From Candidatus Limiplasma pullicola (GTDB taxonomy: Bacteria > Bacillota > Clostridia > Christensenellales > Aristaeellaceae), in assembly GCA_018710985.1 (NCBI GenBank), contig DVIV01000055.1, forward strand, positions 1-61,054: a stretch of DNA of 61,054 nucleotides, in the 5' to 3' direction. The notes under the pieces were generated by a model. That model saw nothing but the letters and a program-made list of their open reading frames with translations, was not told the DNA's origin and did not search any database. This document shows positions 25,812 through 34,494 of the stretch, piece by piece. A program made the translations under genes and the position numbers. Positions within the stretch are counted from its first letter, which is position 1. The number at the start of each line of letters is the position of its first letter.

Positions 25812-26462
25812 ATGGCGTGGCTGCTGCTGGCGCTGTGGGGCGGCGCGGTGGCCTGGGGCGGCGGGCGGCCCGGCCGGGAGGGCGCCGTGCGCGCGGCCAT
25901 GGCCATCGGGCTGGCGGTCTCGATGACCGTGCAGATGGCGCTGCTTCGGCTGGACGGACAGCTCACGCTGCAGACGGGGCTGCCGCTTCACCTGTGCGGA
26001 CTGTTCGGGGTCTTGTCCATTCCCATGCTTCTGTGGCGCGCACCGCAGCCGCTCTACGAGCTGTCCGCCTTTCTGGCGGCCCCGGCCGCGGGAATCACGC
26101 TGCTGTTTCCGGCGGTGATCGACTCCTCCCATCCGGCGCTGATGCGGCTGGCCTTTCTGCAGCTGCACGTGCTGGTGGCGCTTACGCCCGTGCTGCTTTG
26201 GCGCGCGGGAAAGCCGCTTCCCGCGGACCCGCGGCGCGCGCTGGTCCTGGCAAGCGGCTATCTGCTGGGGGTGGCTGCGTTCAACCGCGCACTGGGCACC
26301 AATTATCTGTTTCTGAGCGCCGCGCCGGCCGGCACGCCGCTGAGGTGGCTGGCGGCAAGGGGCGGCGCGTACTACCTATGCGCGCTGGCCATGCTGTGCA
26401 TGACGGTGCTGCGCCTGCTGGCGGACGCGTACCGGCGCGCGGCTATTTCAGGAAATAGGTGA
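25812..26462 (+). CDS. YwaF-like integral membrane protein (TIGR02206 type)
   Basis: A 216-residue protein with about six membrane helices. It contains the family features LPLHLCGLFG near residue 58 and FNRALGTNYLFLSAAPAGTP near 160, typical of the YwaF/TIGR02206 group, whose function is unknown. ATG at 25812 follows AAGGAGG. Its last 20 bases overlap the convergent SH3-repeat gene. Confidence 0.82.
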   Translation: MAWLLLALWGGAVAWGGGRPGREGAVRAAMAIGLAVSMTVQMALLRLDGQLTLQTGLPLHLCGLFGVLSIPMLLWRAPQPLYELSAFLAAPAAGITLLFPAVIDSSHPALMRLAFLQLHVLVALTPVLLWRAGKPLPADPRRALVLASGYLLGVAAFNRALGTNYLFLSAAPAGTPLRWLAARGGAYYLCALAMLCMTVLRLLADAYRRAAISGNR

Positions 26463-27615
26463 GCATATAGCCCGTCGTGCCGCCGTAGGATACCTTGGTC
26501 CATTCCGAGCCGGGGATGAGCACCTGTACCGACGCGCCGCTGGGCATGCGGGAAAGCACGTTGTTGATGGACATATTGGCCGAGGAACGCAGGTTCACAT
26601 AGCTTCCGCTGGGATGGCTGACCGTGCGCCAGGGGGTGGAGGGCAGATTGTGCAGCTGGATGTAGGCGGTCATGACGTAGCCAGTCATGCCGTTGGTCTG
26701 ATTGGTCACGTGACACCATTCGCTGCCCTGGGCGTTGACCCACAGGCGCGTACCGTTGTAGAGCTTGCCCAGTACCTTGGAGCCGGTAGAGGCATACTGG
26801 CGCAGGTTGAGCGCCTGGGTGCTCTTGGGATTGGCCACGACGGCGTAGGCCGTGCTGGACGTGCCGCCGCCCTGGGCGGCCTGGTCCCGTGCCGCGCACA
26901 GACCGTCCTTAAGAAAGTCGCTGCTCATAAAGCCCCAGTACCCGCCGATGCTGACGCACCACCAGCCGTTGCCCTTGGCGATGACGCTCACGTAGCTGTC
27001 GCCGGGAAACTGGCGGGTTACGGGATAGTTCATGCCGGGACCGGAGCGCAGGTTCATGGCGGTGTTGTTGGGCGTTTTGATGGTGGCCACGGTGCCGTTG
27101 CTGCTGCCGGGGTTTTTACGCTGCCAGTCGGCGACATATTCCCCGCGCACATAGCCCGTCTGGCCGTTGATCTGCACGCAGTACCAGCCGTTGGAGGCGC
27201 TGAGCACGTGCAGCGGCACGCCGTTGTAGAAGATGCCCAGCACCTGCGCGCTGTAGCTGGGCTGCGCGCGGAAGTTGAGGAAAGCGCCGCCGTTGCTGTT
27301 GGTGACCAGCGCCGTCCAGACGAAGTCGCTGCTGTCAATGACGCTGTCGATGTAGTTCTTGCTCATGTAGCCGGTCTTGCCGTCGGGCGTGCGCACGTAA
27401 TAGAAGTTGTTCTGGCTGCCGTTGATCTCCACCCAGGTGCCGCGGCTATAGCTGCCCAGCCACTGGCTGGAGGAGCTTCCCTGCGCGCGCAGGTTCAGGG
27501 TATCGGTGCCGTAAATCACACCGAAGGTGCCGGTCTCCGCCATGGCGCAGCCGGCCACGAGCACACACAGAAGAAACACGGTCAGAGCACAGAGGCATAG
27601 CTTGCGGTTCATCAT
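26443..27615 (-). CDS. Secreted protein with five bacterial SH3 repeats
   Basis: The 390-residue protein starts with a signal peptide (MMNRKLCLCALTVFLLCVLV..., cleavage near AMA-ET) and consists almost wholly of SH3b-type repeats. Each has the pattern LNLR or VNLRS, a hydrophobic W/F, G-x-x-v and a final TGYM, WGFM or TGYV: near residues 40-90, 110-160, 185-235, 265-320 and 340-388. Such domains bind peptidoglycan or peptides outside the cell. There is no enzyme domain, so it is a binding or structural protein. A lipobox-like LVAGC at residues 19-23 could instead make it a lipoprotein. ATG follows GGAGGG. Confidence 0.85.
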   Translation of the reverse strand: MMNRKLCLCALTVFLLCVLVAGCAMAETGTFGVIYGTDTLNLRAQGSSSSQWLGSYSRGTWVEINGSQNNFYYVRTPDGKTGYMSKNYIDSVIDSSDFVWTALVTNSNGGAFLNFRAQPSYSAQVLGIFYNGVPLHVLSASNGWYCVQINGQTGYVRGEYVADWQRKNPGSSNGTVATIKTPNNTAMNLRSGPGMNYPVTRQFPGDSYVSVIAKGNGWWCVSIGGYWGFMSSDFLKDGLCAARDQAAQGGGTSSTAYAVVANPKSTQALNLRQYASTGSKVLGKLYNGTRLWVNAQGSEWCHVTNQTNGMTGYVMTAYIQLHNLPSTPWRTVSHPSGSYVNLRSSANMSINNVLSRMPSGASVQVLIPGSEWTKVSYGGTTGYMLTYFLK

Positions 27616-27693
27616 GGGTCAAACCCTCCTCGGAATTCCTTGCCTACCATGTAAACGGGACGCCAAAAGCAAATCTTCCCGCATGAGGAGACA

Positions 27694-28512
27694 TTATTTT
27701 CGGTATTTCGGCAGGGCGAGCGCGCGCTCCACCGCGGCGCGGATGGCCGCGTCCTCCACGGGCGCGAAGCAGCCCTCGCCGAAGCGGACATGCAGGAAAA
27801 ATTCGTGCGTGCCGTGGTTGCCGGTGACGGGGCTGTGGGTGACGCCTACGGCGTGGGTGCCGGGCTGGGCGTCCAGCGCGTCGCACAGATCGCGCAGAAG
27901 CGGCGCGTAGCGGTCCGGCGAAAGCTCGCCCGTGCGGCGCGCGGCGGGGTCATCGATCTCAAAGAGAGGCTTGACCAGACACATCAATTCCCCCTGCCCG
28001 TGCATCACGGCACGGAACTGCGGCACCGCTTTGACCAGCGACAGGTAGCTCAGATCCACGCTGCCCAGCGTGGGCATGGGATCGAGCGAGAGCAGCTTTT
28101 CATCGCCCAGGTTGGTCTGCTCCAGATTGACCACCCGCGCGTCCTGCGAAAGGGACCCCGCCAGCTGGCCAAAGCCCACCTCCACCGCGTACACCAGCGC
28201 CGCCCCGTGCTGGATGAGGCAGTCGGTGAAGCCGCCGGTGCAGGCGCCCGCATCCACGCATACGCGGCCTTCCACCGCAATGCCGAAATCGCGGATGGCG
28301 CCTTCCAGCTTGTAGCCGCCCTTGCCCACATAGCGGTCGTAGAGGCCGCGCACGGTCATGGGCTGATCGAGCGGCACCCGCTGGCCGCCGTTGGATACGG
28401 GCTGCGCGCCGCAGTACACCGCACCGCTCATCAGGTAGGGCAGGGCGGCTTCGCGGCTGTCAAAGAAGCCCTCCTCCAGCAGGCGGTCCATGGCGGTGCG
28501 CTTTTTCACCAT
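27694..28512 (-). CDS. TlyA-family rRNA 2'-O-methyltransferase / S4-domain protein
   Basis: A 272-residue protein with an N-terminal S4 RNA-binding domain (KKRTAMDRLLEEGFFDSREA) and a C-terminal Rossmann methyltransferase domain. YVGKGGYKLEGAI gives the first Lys, DAGACTGGFTDCLIQHGA the SAM site, DLSYLSL the Asp, LVKPLFE the second Lys and HEFFLH a Glu, which together match the K-D-K-E tetrad of TlyA. The sequence is divergent from the usual clostridial TlyA (DVGSSTGGFTD...), so a paralogue with another substrate is possible. It overlaps the upstream esterase gene by seven bases. Confidence 0.85.
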   Translation of the reverse strand: MVKKRTAMDRLLEEGFFDSREAALPYLMSGAVYCGAQPVSNGGQRVPLDQPMTVRGLYDRYVGKGGYKLEGAIRDFGIAVEGRVCVDAGACTGGFTDCLIQHGAALVYAVEVGFGQLAGSLSQDARVVNLEQTNLGDEKLLSLDPMPTLGSVDLSYLSLVKAVPQFRAVMHGQGELMCLVKPLFEIDDPAARRTGELSPDRYAPLLRDLCDALDAQPGTHAVGVTHSPVTGNHGTHEFFLHVRFGEGCFAPVEDAAIRAAVERALALPKYRK

Positions 28513-29291
28513 ACGCCCTCCGCCTTTTCCAGGGGCAGCCAGGCCAGGACGCGCTCAATATAGCGGTCCCAGAAATCCCAGGTGTGGTCGCCCGGCTCGG
28601 TGTGATATTCGATGGGCAGCTCCTTGCCGAAACGGGCAAAGAAATGCTCGTTCGCCTCGAAGAGATGATCCTCCGTGCCGCAGGCCATATACATGCGCGG
28701 CGCGCGGTCCGGCTCCTTGAGGAAGCGGTCGGCCAGACCGAACAGGCTGCCCGGCCCGCGCAGCAGCTCCCGCTCGCTGCCGTAGACGTCATCCAGCTCC
28801 TTAAGCATGAAGGGGCCGCGGTTGGCGAAGGTTTCATAGCCCTTTTCCATCTCGACACACCCCGAAAGGCTGGCCGCCGCCGCATAGCGCCCCGGATAGC
28901 GCAACGCCAGCCGCAGCGCGCCGTAGCCGCCCATAGAAAGGCCGGCGATGAACCGTCCGCTCCGCTTGCGGCACACGGGGAAGTAGCGCTCGATCACGGA
29001 GGGGAGCTCCCGGACGATGAAGGTTTCATACTTTGCGCCATGCGCCATATCCATGTAGAAGGAACGATTGGCGGCGGGCATCACCACGGCCAGGCGGTAG
29101 CGCCGTGCGAACAGCTCCACGCGTGTCTGACGCAGCCACATGGTGTGGTCATCGCTTAATCCGTGCAGCAGGTAGAGAACCGGTACGGGCGAAGCGGACT
29201 GCGCCATCACCTCCGGCTGGGGCAAGAGGACGTAAGCGGCCGTCTGGATGCCGAGAACCTCGCTGTAAAAATGAAAATCAGAAAAGACCAT
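28506..29291 (-). CDS. Esterase D-like alpha/beta hydrolase
   Basis: A 261-residue hydrolase of the esterase/tributyrin esterase (EstA, esterase D) family. It shows the oxyanion region LYLLHGLSDDHTMWL, the nucleophile GLSMGGYGALRLA (Ser near residue 122), an acid in ACGTEDHLFE and a final His in PGDHTWDFWD. No signal peptide, so it acts in the cytosol. The ATG at 29291 is seven bases after GGGAGGGG; an ATG seven codons upstream precedes that binding site. It forms a two-gene unit with the TlyA-like gene. Confidence 0.88.
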   Translation of the reverse strand: MVFSDFHFYSEVLGIQTAAYVLLPQPEVMAQSASPVPVLYLLHGLSDDHTMWLRQTRVELFARRYRLAVVMPAANRSFYMDMAHGAKYETFIVRELPSVIERYFPVCRKRSGRFIAGLSMGGYGALRLALRYPGRYAAAASLSGCVEMEKGYETFANRGPFMLKELDDVYGSERELLRGPGSLFGLADRFLKEPDRAPRMYMACGTEDHLFEANEHFFARFGKELPIEYHTEPGDHTWDFWDRYIERVLAWLPLEKAEGVW

Positions 29292-29443
29292 CAAGGAACC
29301 CCTCCCGCACAATGAAACTGTGGAATGCTTTTTGTATCATAACATAAAATGCGCCGTTTTCCAATATCCCGCGTGCGTTCGGCCGCCTGCGACCGGGTGG
29401 GGAAGGCCGGCACGGGACGTGGGAAACGCAGGCCGCGCAAGGC

Positions 29444-29472
29444 TTGACTTCCGGCCGGATTCGGGGCATAAT
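29444..29472 (+). promoter_or_regulatory. Promoter of the DUF512-der operon
   Basis: TTGACT (29444-29449) and CATAAT (29467-29472) are separated by 17 bases, about 40 bases before the GTG start of the DUF512 gene. Confidence 0.7.
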
Positions 29473-29512
29473 ACAAACTGCCGGATTTTGGGCAGCAAAG
29501 GGGGAGCGGCGC

Positions 29513-30829
29513 GTGCGGCATGTGATTGAATCGGTGGAGCGCGGTTCGGTGGCGTACCGGCACGGCCTGCGCGCGGGCGATGTGCTGGTCTCCCTTGACG
29601 GCGAGCCGGTCGTGGACGAAATCGACTACCAGGCGCTGATCGCGGGCAGCCGCGTGCGCGCCGTGGTGGAGCGCGGCGGAGAGGAGCGCACCGTGGACAT
29701 CCGCAAGCAGGAGGGCGAGCCGCTGGGCCTGCACTTCGGGGAGGAAATGGCGCTTTCGCCCCGCACCTGCCGAAACAACTGCGTGTTCTGCTTCATCCGC
29801 CAGATGCCGCCGGGCCTGCGCAAAACGCTTTACGTGCGCGACGACGACTGGCGTTTTTCCCTGATGATGGGTAATTTCGTGACCCTGACCAACGTGGACG
29901 ACGCCGAGTTTGACCGCATCATCCGCCGCCATGCCTCGCCGCTGTATGTGAGCGTGCATGCCACCGACCCTGCGCTGCGCTGCCGGATGATGAACAACCG
30001 CTTCGCGGGGGACATCCTCCAGCGCCTGACGCGGCTCAAGGACGCGGGCATCCGCTTCCACTGCCAGATCGTCGTCTGCCCCGGCTGGAACGACGGCGAG
30101 CAGCTGCTCAGAACACTTTCCGACCTGCGCGCCCTGGCGCCCGCGGCGCAGACGGCGGCCATGGTGCCCGTGGGCCTCACGCGCTTCCGCGAGGGGCTGG
30201 AGCCGCTCCGCCCGTTTACGAAGGCCGAGGCGGAGGCGCTTTTGGACGCCATCGCCCCCTTTCAGGAACAATGCCGCCGCGAGCTGGGCACCACCTTCGC
30301 CTTTCCCAGCGACGAGTTTTTCTGCATCGCCGGGCGGCCCATCCCGCCGGAAAGCTGGTACGAGGACTTCCCCCAGATCGAAAACGGCGTGGGGCTGCTG
30401 CGCCGCTTTGAATGCGAGCTGGAGGAGGCCGAACGCTTCGACCTGCCCGGCGATACGCCTCCCGCCAAACGCTACCTCATCCCCACGGGCGTGAGCGCCG
30501 CGCCGCACCTCATGCGCCTGGCGGAGCGCTTCGCGCCGCCGGGGGTGAGCGTGCGGGTGCTGCCGGTCAAAAACCGCTTCTTTGGCGAGACGGTCACGGT
30601 GACGGGCCTGCTCACCGGGGGCGACGTGCTTTCCGCCCTCACGCCCGATCAGGTGGCGGACGCGGACGAGCTGCTTCTGTGCTCGGTGATGCTGCGCCAC
30701 GAGGGCGATCTGTTTCTGGACGACATGCACATCGACGAGTTCCGCAGGCGCGCGCCGCTGCCCCTGCATGTGACCGGCTGCGACGGTCAGGCGTTTTACG
30801 ACGCGCTGCGCGGCCGCTTCGACGACTGA
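29513..30829 (+). CDS. DUF512 family protein: PDZ domain plus radical-SAM-like Fe-S domain
   Basis: The 438-residue protein begins with a PDZ-like domain (SVAYRHGLRAGDVLVSLDG...) and continues with a radical-SAM type motif CRNNCVFCF (CX3CX2C, near residue 88), IRQMPPGLRKTLYVRDDDWR and MMGNFVTLTN, then the DUF512 C-terminal domain. This is the standard clostridial arrangement (YqxK-neighbour/TIGR03279 type), and its position directly before der is common. The reaction is unknown. GTG start after GGGGGAG. der begins 13 bases downstream. Confidence 0.9.
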   Translation: MRHVIESVERGSVAYRHGLRAGDVLVSLDGEPVVDEIDYQALIAGSRVRAVVERGGEERTVDIRKQEGEPLGLHFGEEMALSPRTCRNNCVFCFIRQMPPGLRKTLYVRDDDWRFSLMMGNFVTLTNVDDAEFDRIIRRHASPLYVSVHATDPALRCRMMNNRFAGDILQRLTRLKDAGIRFHCQIVVCPGWNDGEQLLRTLSDLRALAPAAQTAAMVPVGLTRFREGLEPLRPFTKAEAEALLDAIAPFQEQCRRELGTTFAFPSDEFFCIAGRPIPPESWYEDFPQIENGVGLLRRFECELEEAERFDLPGDTPPAKRYLIPTGVSAAPHLMRLAERFAPPGVSVRVLPVKNRFFGETVTVTGLLTGGDVLSALTPDQVADADELLLCSVMLRHEGDLFLDDMHIDEFRRRAPLPLHVTGCDGQAFYDALRGRFDD

Positions 30830-30842
30830 AGGAGGGAACCCC

Positions 30843-32174
30843 ATGGCCAAGCCGCTGGTGGCTATCGTAGGCCGCCCGAACGTGGGCAAATCGACGTTTT
30901 TCAACAAAATCGCAGGCCGGCGCATCTCCATTGTGGAGGATGTGCCGGGCGTGACGCGTGACCGCGTCTATGCCGATGTGGAATGGATGGGGCGCCGCTT
31001 CAGCATGGTGGATACCGGCGGCCTGGACATGCGCAGCGAGGACGTGCTCCTCTCCCAGATGCGCCGGCAGGCGGAAATCGCCATGGACACCGCCGACGTG
31101 ATCTGCTTTTTCTGCGACGGCCGCACGGGCCTGACCTCCGAGGACGAGGACGTGGCCAACTACCTGCGCCGCACGCACAAGCCGCTTTTGCTGGTGGTCA
31201 ACAAGATGGACTATCAGGGCCTGAACGACCAGCTTTACGAGTATTACAACCTGGGCCTGGGCGATCCCATCGCCATCAGCAGCACCAACATGCTGGGCCT
31301 GGGCGACCTGCTGGAGGAGATTGTCAAGCGCCTGCCCCCGCCCGCGCCCGACGAGGCCGAGGAGGAGGGGCATGTCATCCAGCTGGCGCTGGTGGGCCGG
31401 CCCAACGTGGGCAAGAGCTCGCTGTGCAACCGCCTGCTGGGCCAGGAGCGCACCATGGTCAGCGACATCCCCGGCACCACGCGCGACGCCATCGACACCA
31501 CCTTTACCGACGCGGACGGCACGCGCTACAACATCATCGATACCGCCGGCATGCGCAAGAAGAAGGCCGTGGAGGACGAAACCCTGGAGCGCTACAGCGT
31601 GCTTCGCTCCATCGCCGCCATCGACCGCTGCGACGTGGCGCTTTTGCTCATCGACGCGCAGACCGGCGTGACCGAGCAGGATACCAAGATCGCCGGACTC
31701 ATCCTCAGCGCCGGCAAGGCGGTGCTGGTGGCCGTCAACAAGTGGGACGCCGTGGAAAAGGACACCAACACCATGGAGCAGTTCCGCAAAAAAATCCTCA
31801 GCGACCTCAAGTTCATGAGCTACGCGCCGGTGCTGTTTCTCTCCGCGCTCACCGGCCAGCGGGTCAATACCGTGCTCGCCGCCGTGAAGGCCGCCTATGA
31901 GCAGTACAGCCGCCGCATCCCCACGGGCGTGCTCAACGAGGCCCTGGCCGACGCGCAGGCCAGCCTCCAGCCGCCCGTTTCCGGCGGGCGCCGCCTCAAG
32001 ATCTACTATGCGACCCAGCAGAGCGCGTGCCCGCCGACGTTTGTGTTTTTCGTCAACAGCGAGGAGCTGATGCACTTCGCCTACGAGCGCTATCTGGAGA
32101 ATCACCTGCGCAAGAGCTTTGGCTTCGCAGGCACGCCCATCCGCTTCATTCTCCGGGAAAAGACCAAGGACTGA
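30843..32174 (+). CDS. der: Ribosome biogenesis GTPase Der (EngA)
   Basis: Der has two GTPase domains in tandem and a C-terminal KH-like domain, and is needed to mature the 50S subunit. In the 443-residue product, G1 motifs GRPNVGKSTFF (about 9) and GRPNVGKSSLCN (about 185), DTGG and DTAGMRKK, and G4 NKMD and NKWD are all intact; the KH-like domain ends KSFGFAGTPIRFILREK. ATG after AAGGAGG. A strong terminator follows. Confidence 0.97.
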   Translation: MAKPLVAIVGRPNVGKSTFFNKIAGRRISIVEDVPGVTRDRVYADVEWMGRRFSMVDTGGLDMRSEDVLLSQMRRQAEIAMDTADVICFFCDGRTGLTSEDEDVANYLRRTHKPLLLVVNKMDYQGLNDQLYEYYNLGLGDPIAISSTNMLGLGDLLEEIVKRLPPPAPDEAEEEGHVIQLALVGRPNVGKSSLCNRLLGQERTMVSDIPGTTRDAIDTTFTDADGTRYNIIDTAGMRKKKAVEDETLERYSVLRSIAAIDRCDVALLLIDAQTGVTEQDTKIAGLILSAGKAVLVAVNKWDAVEKDTNTMEQFRKKILSDLKFMSYAPVLFLSALTGQRVNTVLAAVKAAYEQYSRRIPTGVLNEALADAQASLQPPVSGGRRLKIYYATQQSACPPTFVFFVNSEELMHFAYERYLENHLRKSFGFAGTPIRFILREKTKD

Positions 32175-32187
32175 TCCCTGAAAACAG

Positions 32188-32226
32188 GCGCCGCGCCGGA
32201 TGCGTTTCCGGCGCGGCGCTTTTGTA
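32188..32226 (+). terminator. Terminator after der
   Basis: A 13-bp perfect GC-rich stem (32188-32200 with 32207-32219) and 6-base loop, followed by TTTTGT. It may also serve the convergent thioesterase gene. Confidence 0.88.
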
Positions 32227-32228
32227 CG

Positions 32229-32714
32229 TCAGTCCCTCTTTTCGCGCCGGCGCTGGGCGCGGCGCTCTTTACCGGCCTCAAAATCGGCGCGCTCGGCGCT
32301 GGTTTCAGGCACAAGGCCCGGCACGCGGGCAGGACGGCCATCCTTGCCGATGGCCACCATGGTCAGGTAGGCGCGGTTGACGCGGCTGCGGTCATGCGGG
32401 CACTCCAGATGCTCCACGTAGGTGTCCACGCACACCTCCATGCTGGTATTGCCCACGTAGGTCACGCGCCCCTGCAAGGTCACGGTGTCATTGATGTGGG
32501 CCGGGGCCAGAAATTCCAGATGGTCCACGGCGGCGGTGCGAGTCTCCATACCGCTGTGCCGGCGCGATACCACGCCTGCGACCACGTCAATCCATTGCAT
32601 CAGGATGCCGCCAAAGAGCGTGTAGCTTCCGTTTACGTCCGCGGGCATGACGATGTGCACCTGCTCGGTGCGGCTGGCGGATACGGGCTTGGAGGGGCGA
32701 AGCGCTTCACTCAT
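32229..32714 (-). CDS. Hotdog-fold acyl-CoA thioesterase
   Basis: A 161-residue single-hotdog acyl-CoA hydrolase of the YciA/cytosolic acyl-CoA thioesterase group. It shows NGSYTLFGGILMQWIDVVAGVVSRRHSG (the helix with catalytic Asp), FLAPAHINDTVTLQGRVTYVGNTSMEV and a basic C-terminal tail (RRAQRRREKR). ATG at 32714 is preceded by AAAGGAGG and overlaps the stop of the upstream gene by eight bases (ATGAGTGA), so they form an operon. Confidence 0.9.
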   Translation of the reverse strand: MSEALRPSKPVSASRTEQVHIVMPADVNGSYTLFGGILMQWIDVVAGVVSRRHSGMETRTAAVDHLEFLAPAHINDTVTLQGRVTYVGNTSMEVCVDTYVEHLECPHDRSRVNRAYLTMVAIGKDGRPARVPGLVPETSAERADFEAGKERRAQRRREKRD

Positions 32715-34347
32715 GGGTGGGATTTCCTCCTTTGACAGATGCGGGCTTTTGGGGCGCCGGAAGCACAACCGGCTCGGGCAGGGAGGCAAGCAGCGCACGC
32801 AGGCGCGCGCCCAGCAGCTGCGGATCAAAGACGGTCAGAAACAACAACCGCCGCCGGGGCATGGGGTGAAGCACAAACAGGTCCGGCGCCTCCTCGATCA
32901 GGCGGGTCCAGAGCAGCTCCTCGCTCCATCCGCGCTTGAGCTCCGCGTCCAGCTGGGTCAGGGCCTTGGTGCGGCTGCACAGGCGCCTGAGCAGGTCCAC
33001 CGGGACCACCGCAAAGCTGGGGTCCGGCACCCCGTCCACCGTGGCCAGGTGGATGCGGTCGTCCATCAGCCTGCTGAAGGACGGCACCGCCTCGGCGCAC
33101 ACCGGATGGGGCAGGATGTCCATGTCCACCCAGGCGGCGTGCGTAAATTCCGGGCGTCGGCTGGCGGCGCGGAGCATCAGCAGGGGCTTGCTGCGCCGGA
33201 AATGGTCCGTGGGGCTCATGCCCATGCGCAAGAGGGCGCGGGGCAGCACAGCGTTGTCCGGGTAGCTCTGTGTGTTGGGAAAGCCCGCGCGCAGAAGCCG
33301 CTCCTGCGCGCCGCCGGTATAGAGGAGCAGCGGCAGGCTCTCCACCGCCTTGAGAAAGCCAAAGCGCAGGATGTAGGCCGCCACGGGCCGCCGGGGCGAT
33401 GGCAGGTCCACAAAGGCGGTCACCAGCAGCGGCATGTAGCGTTCGCTCAGGCGCATGCGGGTGGCGCGGGCATGCTGCGCGAGACGAAGTCCCCGCGGCA
33501 GGCGCTGGGGATAGACGTCCTCCGCGCCGAACAGCCCCCAGGTGGTGCGCACGCCCGCCCGCTGCCGGTCATAGCGGAATCCCGCCAGCTGCTCGAAGCG
33601 GCTGAGCGTGGTGCCGGGCAGCGCGTCGGGCACGGGGCGGCGCAGCCAACGCCGGGGCGGCTCTGCAAGGGGCCACAGCGGCGCATCCGGCAGGGCGTAG
33701 ACCGAAAAGCCCGCCACGTAGGCCGCGATGGACAGCGTGGCCAGCGCGGGCTCCGCCCTGCGCAAAAAATCCACCGTGCCGAACAGCAGCGCCGGGTCCG
33801 CAACCAGCGTGCGGACCGGCCCGGCGGCGCATACCAGCGGAAGCCCCCGCACGATCTGCACGGCGTTGTCCTCGAAGCGGTCGGCCAGGGCCGGCAGGTA
33901 CGCCTCCGCCTCCACCGCGGGGTGCGGAAGCGGGGCTGCCCCCAGCGCCGCGCGGTCGTATACGCGGGTATCGGCATCGTCGTCCGCAACGGGCGCGGGC
34001 ACGCCACCTACCGGCGGGCTGACGGAGGCCGAAACCAGCGCCGGCCCGGAAACGCGGCGCAGCGCGTCATAGAGGCGCGCGTCCCATTTGGGGGCGAAGC
34101 CATGCTCGCCCATCAGATGCAGGAAATATGTTTCGTCGGTCAGAAGGGGGAGCACGGCTTCGAGGGGCTCCTCGCCGGAATAGAACAGCACGTCCTCCCG
34201 GTCAAACGCCTCCCGGTACGCCTCCGGCACGGCAAAGCGCAGGCCCGTGGGCCGCGCTGCCGCCGCCAGAGCCCGCTGCGCCGTCTGCGCGGCCTCCGCC
34301 GCCCCGGGCAGCGAGGACAGGACCACCAGCATGCGCGGAGCCAGCAC
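32707..34347 (-). CDS. Large protein of unknown family, possibly glycosyltransferase-like
   Basis: About 546 residues with no membrane helix or signal peptide. The N-terminal part has alternating strands and helices (MLVVLSSLPGAAEAAQTAQRA, a Rossmann-like start; ETYFLHLMGEHGFAP), and the second half has HAAWVDMDILPHPVC, reminiscent of the metal-binding D-x-D loops of GT-A glycosyltransferases; I cannot assign a family. I chose the GTG at 34347, eight bases after AAAGGGGG; a TTG at 34371 and an ATG at 34332 are alternatives. Its promoter is back to back with that of the capF-capG sugar-nucleotide genes, which would fit a role in surface polysaccharide, but that is inference. Confidence 0.6.
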   Translation of the reverse strand: MLAPRMLVVLSSLPGAAEAAQTAQRALAAAARPTGLRFAVPEAYREAFDREDVLFYSGEEPLEAVLPLLTDETYFLHLMGEHGFAPKWDARLYDALRRVSGPALVSASVSPPVGGVPAPVADDDADTRVYDRAALGAAPLPHPAVEAEAYLPALADRFEDNAVQIVRGLPLVCAAGPVRTLVADPALLFGTVDFLRRAEPALATLSIAAYVAGFSVYALPDAPLWPLAEPPRRWLRRPVPDALPGTTLSRFEQLAGFRYDRQRAGVRTTWGLFGAEDVYPQRLPRGLRLAQHARATRMRLSERYMPLLVTAFVDLPSPRRPVAAYILRFGFLKAVESLPLLLYTGGAQERLLRAGFPNTQSYPDNAVLPRALLRMGMSPTDHFRRSKPLLMLRAASRRPEFTHAAWVDMDILPHPVCAEAVPSFSRLMDDRIHLATVDGVPDPSFAVVPVDLLRRLCSRTKALTQLDAELKRGWSEELLWTRLIEEAPDLFVLHPMPRRRLLFLTVFDPQLLGARLRALLASLPEPVVLPAPQKPASVKGGNPTHE

Positions 34348-34382
34348 CGCGCGCACCCCCTTTGCAGGCAATGAATGGTATC

Positions 34383-34411
34383 ATTATAGGCCATGGCCGC
34401 GCGCCCGTCAA
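34383..34411 (-). promoter_or_regulatory. Promoter of the glycosyltransferase-like gene
   Basis: On the minus strand TTGACG (34406-34411) and TATAAT (34383-34388) with a 17-base spacer. Its -35 is seven bases from the divergent capF -35. Confidence 0.85.
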
Positions 34412-34418
34412 CAACTCG

Positions 34419-34447
34419 TTGACAGCCGGGGCCGGGCCTGATAAGAT
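34419..34447 (+). promoter_or_regulatory. Promoter of capF-capG
   Basis: TTGACA (34419-34424) and TAAGAT (34442-34447) with a 17-base spacer. The two divergent promoters are so close that RNA polymerase could probably occupy only one at a time. Confidence 0.8.
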
Positions 34448-34494
34448 GGACGCGGAAGGCCCCGCGCGGGCCTGACGCAAGGAGGCGGATACAC

